Origin: Desulforhopalus sp. IMCC35007
GTDB lineage: Bacteria; Desulfobacterota; Desulfobulbia; Desulfobulbales; Desulfocapsaceae
DNA length: 48,474 nucleotides
Assembly: GCF_005116575.1 (NCBI RefSeq)
Contig: NZ_SWCN01000030.1
Coordinates: 1-48,474 of the forward strand
Direction of reading: 5' to 3'
Shown: piece by piece, positions 43,750 through 48,474 of the stretch
How positions within the stretch are numbered: position 1 is the first letter of the stretch
Layout of the letters: every line of letters starts with the position of its first letter
Notes under the pieces: model-generated
Seen by the model: the letters and a program-made list of their open reading frames with translations, nothing else
Databases searched by the model: none
Told to the model about the DNA's origin: nothing
Position numbers and translations under genes: made by a program

Positions 43750-45900
43750 TTAGAAAAATTGAAAAAACAGTCTGAAATAGGTAAAAAATGCATACACAAT
43801 AGCAAAACCCGCTCCCAGCATACTCATGGAAAGGGTTTTCTGAATGAGCAGGTACATAAGTATCATTGTACAACTCATGGGAATATGCCATGTTATATCG
43901 GGTGATAACGACCCAAAACTGAAAAAGAGTATCAAGAGGACAGTGAGGGCTTGAGAAATGAACAAACCACGTGCGTCTGCGCTGTGTCGCGTTGCAGATG
44001 TCCCCCATACCAATGTTGGAAACAGTCGTTTACTGCCCGCGGATAATGCGAGCAGAAATAGCAGGGGAGTAAAGACAAAAGCTATGTAGCTTGCCTCAAG
44101 CTTGTTCCATACCGTTAGAACTTTGGGCCACTTTTCTTTCATGGTCAGCTTGAATAATGAGTCAGCCTCTTCGACACGAAAACTCTCCAGGACTCTTTTC
44201 GTTCTGAGCTCGAGCTGTTCTTGTAGTGTATATCTCTCAGCAAAGCTTTTGATAGTACCAGTGATTCCATGTTCGGGACTAAAGTGCTGAGATGCTAGAA
44301 AATGTTGCCTAAATAGTTTGTTTGTATCGGGATAATACATCGACTTAACAATAGTCCAGGGCGCATTCATCACTAAAAAAGACGTCATCAAGAGGATAAA
44401 TGCGAGAATTGGCGGAGTAAAATTACACTCTCGTGCCTTAAACATTCTAAACAAAAACCAGAGTGTTACTACGGGGTAGGTTAATGCCAGACTTGGGTGA
44501 AAATTTGTCGCCAGTCCCCATATAATTCCGGTCAGCAGCCACTGCATAGTACTCTTCTTTTCAATCAAGAGCAGGACAATACCGGATATGACAAGCCCAG
44601 CACCTGCTAACTTGAACCAGGTTATGTAATAATTGGTAACCACAAAAGCACTCGCGGAGAGAAGAAACACAGTCAAAAGTGGTCGTTCCTTTCCTGCAAA
44701 AAAATATTTATGCAATGCGAGAATCGGCAAGATCACTAAGACATTCAACATTGCGCCAAAGAGTGTGTAGTAACCGTAGCTGTTGGCAATGACTTGATGA
44801 ATAGGATTCCCTATTCCTCGCATCATAGCATACAGTACACCGACGATCATTCCACGGTCCTGGACGCCATACATCAATTTGTAGTTCTCGTAATACTTGG
44901 AGAAAGGTTCATCGTAATAAATCGCAATGCCATTCACAAACTGGAACACCGGATCATGTGCGCCAAAAGCTCCATAGGTTAAGTTTCGTAACTCATTGTA
45001 CGTGAAAGTAAGCAGTGGCAGGCTCAGGTTCTCAGTTACCACCGCAGTAACAGCGAGCATGACCAAGAATACCGCTAAGATTTCAAATCGTACAAGATGA
45101 AGATTCGTACGCAGGCTCCCAAGTTTTTGGTTCTTGAAAAGCAGATACATCAGCGACACATTGCAGATAACATAACAGGTCAGCATGAGCCATTCGTTTG
45201 GCAGGGATGGGCCCAGTTGGTTGACCAGAAAAAGAGCATAAAGAAACAGAAAAAATGCGATAGAGATTGGTGTAAGGAGAGCCAGTATATGAGTTTTTTG
45301 TCCATCACGCCAAAACAGTGTATAGATGAGAAACCCGGGGAGAATGAAAACAAAGAGCAGTAGTTCCGCCAAAATATATGCAAAGTCCCTGTCATCAAGG
45401 AACGTCTTAGGGATAATTTCAATTTTATCGATTTGCACCTGCCCTGTTATCCCGGGCTGAGCCTCTCGACATTTAAAGTACAGTGAGAGACTATCGTAGT
45501 GTCTGTTGTAGAGAGAAAATTCAGGAGCGTTTTTTTGATAGACAAGATAGTTGTGTTCAAAAGTTGAGCGTATCGGATCTCTGTTATTGGTAACCTCGAG
45601 TTTTCCCATATATGGGATATGGTCGGCCTTAGATATGGTTACTCTTACTTTCTGGCCATCTGCGTCGTACTCAATAGGGATATGGACGATTCTCCGGGTA
45701 TTTTCGCTGCAGTCAAACGAAAGGAGGAGGTTGGAATCAACAGTCTCAGCTGACATCATGTCAGGTGCTGAAAGGATGATATCTTTACCTGTAAAATCAT
45801 CAACAACATAAGTATTTCCAGCAAATGCCACCGCTGCCGATATCCAAACTATAAGAAAAAAAAGGATAAAAAAGACTTTGCCACTGGTATATATTTGCAT
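43750..45900 (-). CDS. Large polytopic membrane protein, possibly GT-C-type
   Basis: A 716-residue membrane protein with no confident family. The N-terminus is signal-anchor-like (about 8-27), followed by a beta-rich outer domain (about 28-165) reading like a carbohydrate-binding fold. About ten to twelve hydrophobic segments fill residues 175-530 and 620-716, with a soluble loop at about 535-600. This layout (long external loops, polar first loop GAFGAHDPVF and a later WTIVKSMYYPDTNK) is seen in GT-C glycosyltransferases that use lipid-linked sugars. The neighbouring HAD-UbiA gene could supply a polyprenyl-phosphate sugar, which supports but does not prove that idea. Base composition is AT-richer than in the left part of the window. 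Confidence 0.6.
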   Translation of the reverse strand: MQIYTSGKVFFILFFLIVWISAAVAFAGNTYVVDDFTGKDIILSAPDMMSAETVDSNLLLSFDCSENTRRIVHIPIEYDADGQKVRVTISKADHIPYMGKLEVTNNRDPIRSTFEHNYLVYQKNAPEFSLYNRHYDSLSLYFKCREAQPGITGQVQIDKIEIIPKTFLDDRDFAYILAELLLFVFILPGFLIYTLFWRDGQKTHILALLTPISIAFFLFLYALFLVNQLGPSLPNEWLMLTCYVICNVSLMYLLFKNQKLGSLRTNLHLVRFEILAVFLVMLAVTAVVTENLSLPLLTFTYNELRNLTYGAFGAHDPVFQFVNGIAIYYDEPFSKYYENYKLMYGVQDRGMIVGVLYAMMRGIGNPIHQVIANSYGYYTLFGAMLNVLVILPILALHKYFFAGKERPLLTVFLLSASAFVVTNYYITWFKLAGAGLVISGIVLLLIEKKSTMQWLLTGIIWGLATNFHPSLALTYPVVTLWFLFRMFKARECNFTPPILAFILLMTSFLVMNAPWTIVKSMYYPDTNKLFRQHFLASQHFSPEHGITGTIKSFAERYTLQEQLELRTKRVLESFRVEEADSLFKLTMKEKWPKVLTVWNKLEASYIAFVFTPLLFLLALSAGSKRLFPTLVWGTSATRHSADARGLFISQALTVLLILFFSFGSLSPDITWHIPMSCTMILMYLLIQKTLSMSMLGAGFAIVYAFFTYFRLFFQFF

Positions 45901-46193
45901 AATATCTTTTATTGGTTAGGTTTGCAGGTAGTAGGTTCGTAAGAAAAAACACCATATAACATATTTCAGCGAACAAAGGGTAGTTTTATGCTTCTTATAT
46001 GTGTTAGTCGTTCCAAAAGAGCATCTTGTAAATACCGAGCGATAAATACAATAAACGAAGTTTTCATCTGAGACATCTGGATGTTTAACTATTTTTGTAA
46101 GAGATCTTCTCGAGTAGGAAAAAGCAGTCTCTATAGATTTAACCTGTTGATATATCTTGTTTCATTCACAGCCTAATAAATTGCCCATAGACT
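45901..46193. other. Divergent intergenic gap
   Basis: An AT-rich spacer of 293 bases between the membrane-protein gene and the HAD-UbiA gene. No operator or clear promoter was noticed, and neither start has a strong ribosome-binding site. Confidence 0.35.
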
Positions 46194-47642
46194 ATGCGAA
46201 CATTAACACCACTCGTAGTTGATTTAGATGGAACATTGATTTCTACGGACTCATTGATTGAGTCAGCTATTCTTCTGATAAAGAAGAATCCAGTCTATAT
46301 CTTTTACATGGTCTATTGGTTGAGTAAAGGGAAGGCCTATCTGAAAACTGAAATAAGCCGAAGAACTTTGCTTGATGTCGAAACTCTACCGTACGTCATA
46401 CCTTTTGTACATTGGCTAAAAAAGGAAAAAGAAAAAGACAGGCTAATCTATCTGGTAACTGCGGCTCATAAAACTATTGCCGAAAGAGTGGCTAATCATC
46501 TTGGTCTATTTGACGGGTATTTTGCGACTGATGCGAACTCCAATCTTAAAGGTGTCGCAAAGTGCAAACTTATCAAAAAAGAAATTGGAGATAAATTTGT
46601 ATATGCAGGAGACAGCAGAGCCGATATTCCGGTCTGGGAAAACGCAGAGGCTGCTGTTCTTGTGCATGCGTCGCGCCAGGTAACTAGCAAGATTAGAGAT
46701 AGCCGTCCAATAGAAGCAGAGTTTCCAAAAGAGAAAACCAGTTTGAAAATCTGGTTCAAGGCTCTTCGAGTGCACCAGTGGGTAAAGAACAGCTTGCTTT
46801 TTGTACCGCTTTTAACAGCATTCGAATTTCTGGATATCTATAAAGTGTGCAGTGTATTATTGGCATTCCTGGCGTACTCATTTCTATCGTCAGGTACATA
46901 TATTCTCAATGACATCTGGGACCTGACAGCGGATCGCCTCCATACCAGAAAACGCTTTCGACCTTTTGCCTGTGGACAAATTTCAATCCCACACGGGTTC
47001 TTGATGGCAGCAATCTTATTTGTTCTCTCCCTTTTAATTGGATGCTTGATCTCTACAGCTTTTGTCGCAATTCTGATCATGTATTTCTTCACAACCAGTG
47101 CCTACAGTTTGGTTTTTAAACAACATGCTCTAGTTGACACTATTTTGCTTTCATTACTCTACACTTTGCGTATTTTTGCGGGTGTTATCGTCATTGAAGT
47201 GAGTATCAGTTCCTGGATGATTGCATTTTCGATGTTTATGTTCTTGAGTCTAGCTCTCATAAAGCGTTGCGGTGAGCTGGTATCCCTTGAAAATGAAGAA
47301 CAAAAAGAGGCTATTGCCGGAAGGGATTATGGAGTTGCAGACCTAAGAGTTCTGTGGCCACTGGGGGTAGGGGCATCACTTGCTGCTATTGTGGTTCTGG
47401 GATTATTCATCAGTGCCCCGGAAACACAGCAGCGGTATGCTTCTCCAGAGCTTCTCTGGTGTATTGCCTTAGGGCTCTTGTATTGGTTAGGTAGGCTGTG
47501 GCTTAAGACGTCACGTGGTAAAATGCATGACGATCCTATTGTCTTTGTAATGACAGATAGTGTTAGCTATATATTGCTGCTTTCCATAATCATTGTCACT
47601 GTGATAGCACATTTTTATACATTGCAGTTCAGTGTCCCTTGA
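46194..47642 (+). CDS. HAD phosphatase-UbiA prenyltransferase fusion (DPPR synthase-like)
   Basis: A 482-residue protein. Residues 1 to about 185 are a HAD-type phosphatase: VVDLDGTL (nucleophile Asp), YLVTAAHK and YAGDSRADIPVW (metal-binding Asp). Residues about 190-480 are a UbiA-type membrane transferase with YILNDIWDLTADRLH, where the Asp-rich motif binds the prenyl diphosphate, and KRCGELV later. The UbiA half resembles decaprenyl-phosphate phosphoribosyltransferase, and a HAD phosphatase would remove the 5-phosphate from the product. The pair in one chain would give polyprenyl-phosphoryl ribose, a precursor of arabinose donors. The neighbouring polytopic protein could be a user. No DprE1/E2-like genes are in the window. 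Confidence 0.85.
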   Translation: MRTLTPLVVDLDGTLISTDSLIESAILLIKKNPVYIFYMVYWLSKGKAYLKTEISRRTLLDVETLPYVIPFVHWLKKEKEKDRLIYLVTAAHKTIAERVANHLGLFDGYFATDANSNLKGVAKCKLIKKEIGDKFVYAGDSRADIPVWENAEAAVLVHASRQVTSKIRDSRPIEAEFPKEKTSLKIWFKALRVHQWVKNSLLFVPLLTAFEFLDIYKVCSVLLAFLAYSFLSSGTYILNDIWDLTADRLHTRKRFRPFACGQISIPHGFLMAAILFVLSLLIGCLISTAFVAILIMYFFTTSAYSLVFKQHALVDTILLSLLYTLRIFAGVIVIEVSISSWMIAFSMFMFLSLALIKRCGELVSLENEEQKEAIAGRDYGVADLRVLWPLGVGASLAAIVVLGLFISAPETQQRYASPELLWCIALGLLYWLGRLWLKTSRGKMHDDPIVFVMTDSVSYILLLSIIIVTVIAHFYTLQFSVP

Positions 47643-47846
47643 TGTGATGTGTCTGTATGGTTTTCAGGAGCAACTGGAATATTGATTCTATGCAACACTA
47701 TACATAATATGAGGTCCAAAAATTATTTCCAATTTGCAGAAGATCCTTCCCGATTCTTTTGGCTGATCATTGCTTTCCTTGTTCATTAAATTAAGGGGTT
47801 AAGTCCGCTTTTAACTTTAATGATGTCTCGTACTATAATCTGAAAC

Positions 47847-48350
47847 ATGTCTAGACCATTGCGATTAGAATATCCCGGTGCCTGGTACCATGTGATGAAC
47901 CGTGGCAGATGGGGTGAAAAAATATTTTTTACGGCAACAGACCGTGAAACCTTTCTCAAAGTTCTGCAAGAAGCGTCTGAACTATGGAATATGAGGATAT
48001 CGGCGTATTGCCTGATGCCAAACCATTATCATTTATTCGTTCAAACTCCAGATGGAAATCTGTCCCGTTGTATGCGTCACGTCAACGGAGTGTATACCCA
48101 ACGATTTAATCGTGAGCATAAAAAAGAAGGTCAACTGTTTCGGGGGCGGTATAAGGCTGTACTTGTGGATGAGGAGAGTTATCTGTTGGAGGTTCTGCGC
48201 TACATACATAGAAATCCGCTGAAGGCAGGCATTGTCAAAAGTCTTGATGACTTCCCCTGGAGTAGTCATAAGGGGTACCTGTCAAAGGCAAAGAAGTGGT
48301 CGTGGTTGGAAAAAGAAACGTTGCTCACCCAACTCACTCAAGTAAAATAG
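47847..48350 (+). CDS. REP-associated tyrosine transposase (Y1/HUH type)
   Basis: A 167-residue single-strand DNA transposase of the IS200-like TnpA_REP group. The sections RPLRLEYPGAWYHVMNRG, AYCLMPNHYHLFVQTP (HUH motif) and QLFRGRYKAVLVDEESYLLEVLRYIHRNPLKAG are diagnostic. The chain ends with TAG soon after the WSSHKGY stretch, whereas many relatives continue with a helix-turn-helix tail, so this is a short form or a truncated one. The start ATG 47847 has no strong ribosome-binding site. It lies 205 bases after the prenyltransferase gene. Confidence 0.92.
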   Translation: MSRPLRLEYPGAWYHVMNRGRWGEKIFFTATDRETFLKVLQEASELWNMRISAYCLMPNHYHLFVQTPDGNLSRCMRHVNGVYTQRFNREHKKEGQLFRGRYKAVLVDEESYLLEVLRYIHRNPLKAGIVKSLDDFPWSSHKGYLSKAKKWSWLEKETLLTQLTQVK

Positions 48351-48366
48351 AAATGACAACCTAAAA

Positions 48367-48401
48367 TTGACCACCCGTGATCACCGAATTTTGACCACCC
48401 G
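48367..48401. repeat. Direct repeat, possible insertion-sequence end
   Basis: TTGACCACCCG occurs at 48367-48377 and 48391-48401, a 24-base period. Such repeated TTGACCACC boxes recall the multiple terminal repeats of IS21-like elements. The window ends 73 bases later, so no transposase can be seen. Confidence 0.45.
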
Positions 48402-48474
48402 ATATATATAAAAGAACTGAGACAGGGTGTTATCTCAGCGGTGGTGTTCAGGCCAACCTTTCAGCAACTCCGGT

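Noticed and set aside
1-48474. CRISPR array or phage genes
   Set aside because: No regularly spaced direct repeats and no phage structural or integrase genes were seen.

Overview
The window looks like chromosomal DNA of a sulfate-reducing or sulfur-cycling member of the Desulfobacterota (Desulfobulbales-like). The reasons are a YeiH-type putative sulfate exporter, a periplasmic pentahaem cytochrome with an apparent in-frame selenocysteine codon, a tungsten aldehyde:ferredoxin oxidoreductase with its own ferredoxin, MoeA, two tripartite TRAP uptake systems and a PEP-CTERM exported protein. This assignment is inference from gene content; no rRNA or other marker gene is present.

Layout. 1-3.3 kb: a palindromic operator serving a gene beyond the left edge, then a YeiH-like transporter with two small membrane proteins. 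3.4-4.4 kb: a P-loop protein joined to an Asp23-like domain. 5.0-7.5 kb: DUF808 membrane protein, moeA and a small Gly/Cys-rich protein. 7.6-9.8 kb: the cytochrome, which is open on both sides of a TGA codon, and a PEP-CTERM protein. 10.3-12 kb: an IscU-like scaffold, a small unknown protein and a PilZ-domain protein. 12.3-15.7 kb: ferredoxin plus aldehyde oxidoreductase, converging on malate dehydrogenase at a shared terminator. 15.8-25.0 kb: 5-oxoprolinase/hydantoinase divergent from a TRAP transporter, a MarR-like regulator and citramalate synthase. 26.1-32.6 kb: a FadR-type regulator converging on a leftward set: ornithine cyclodeaminase-like protein, arginase and a 2-oxo-acid-type TRAP transporter. 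32.9-41.0 kb: an acyltransferase/hydrolase fusion, a second hydrolase, a TIGR03790 protein, a long-chain acyl-CoA synthetase and two exported proteins. 41.1-41.4 kb: tRNA-Asn and tRNA-Pro with a strong promoter and a terminator. 41.4-48.5 kb: a sparser, AT-richer region with an SH3 protein, a large polytopic membrane protein, a HAD-UbiA prenyltransferase fusion and a REP-type transposase, ending in short direct repeats that resemble an IS terminus.

How the genes fit together. The central part reads as a cluster for scavenging nitrogenous organic acids. Oxoprolinase with TRAP-1 would yield glutamate, and arginase with ornithine cyclodeaminase would take arginine through ornithine to proline. 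TRAP-2 is of the TakP type and probably carries an organic acid. The tungsten enzyme needs the pterin cofactor that MoeA helps make. The acyltransferase, hydrolases and acyl-CoA synthetase suggest lipid remodelling. The most unusual item is the cytochrome at 7576-8919. A TGA interrupts an otherwise intact frame exactly where a GIPDG-x-PTPNR motif continues, and a small SECIS-like hairpin follows the codon.
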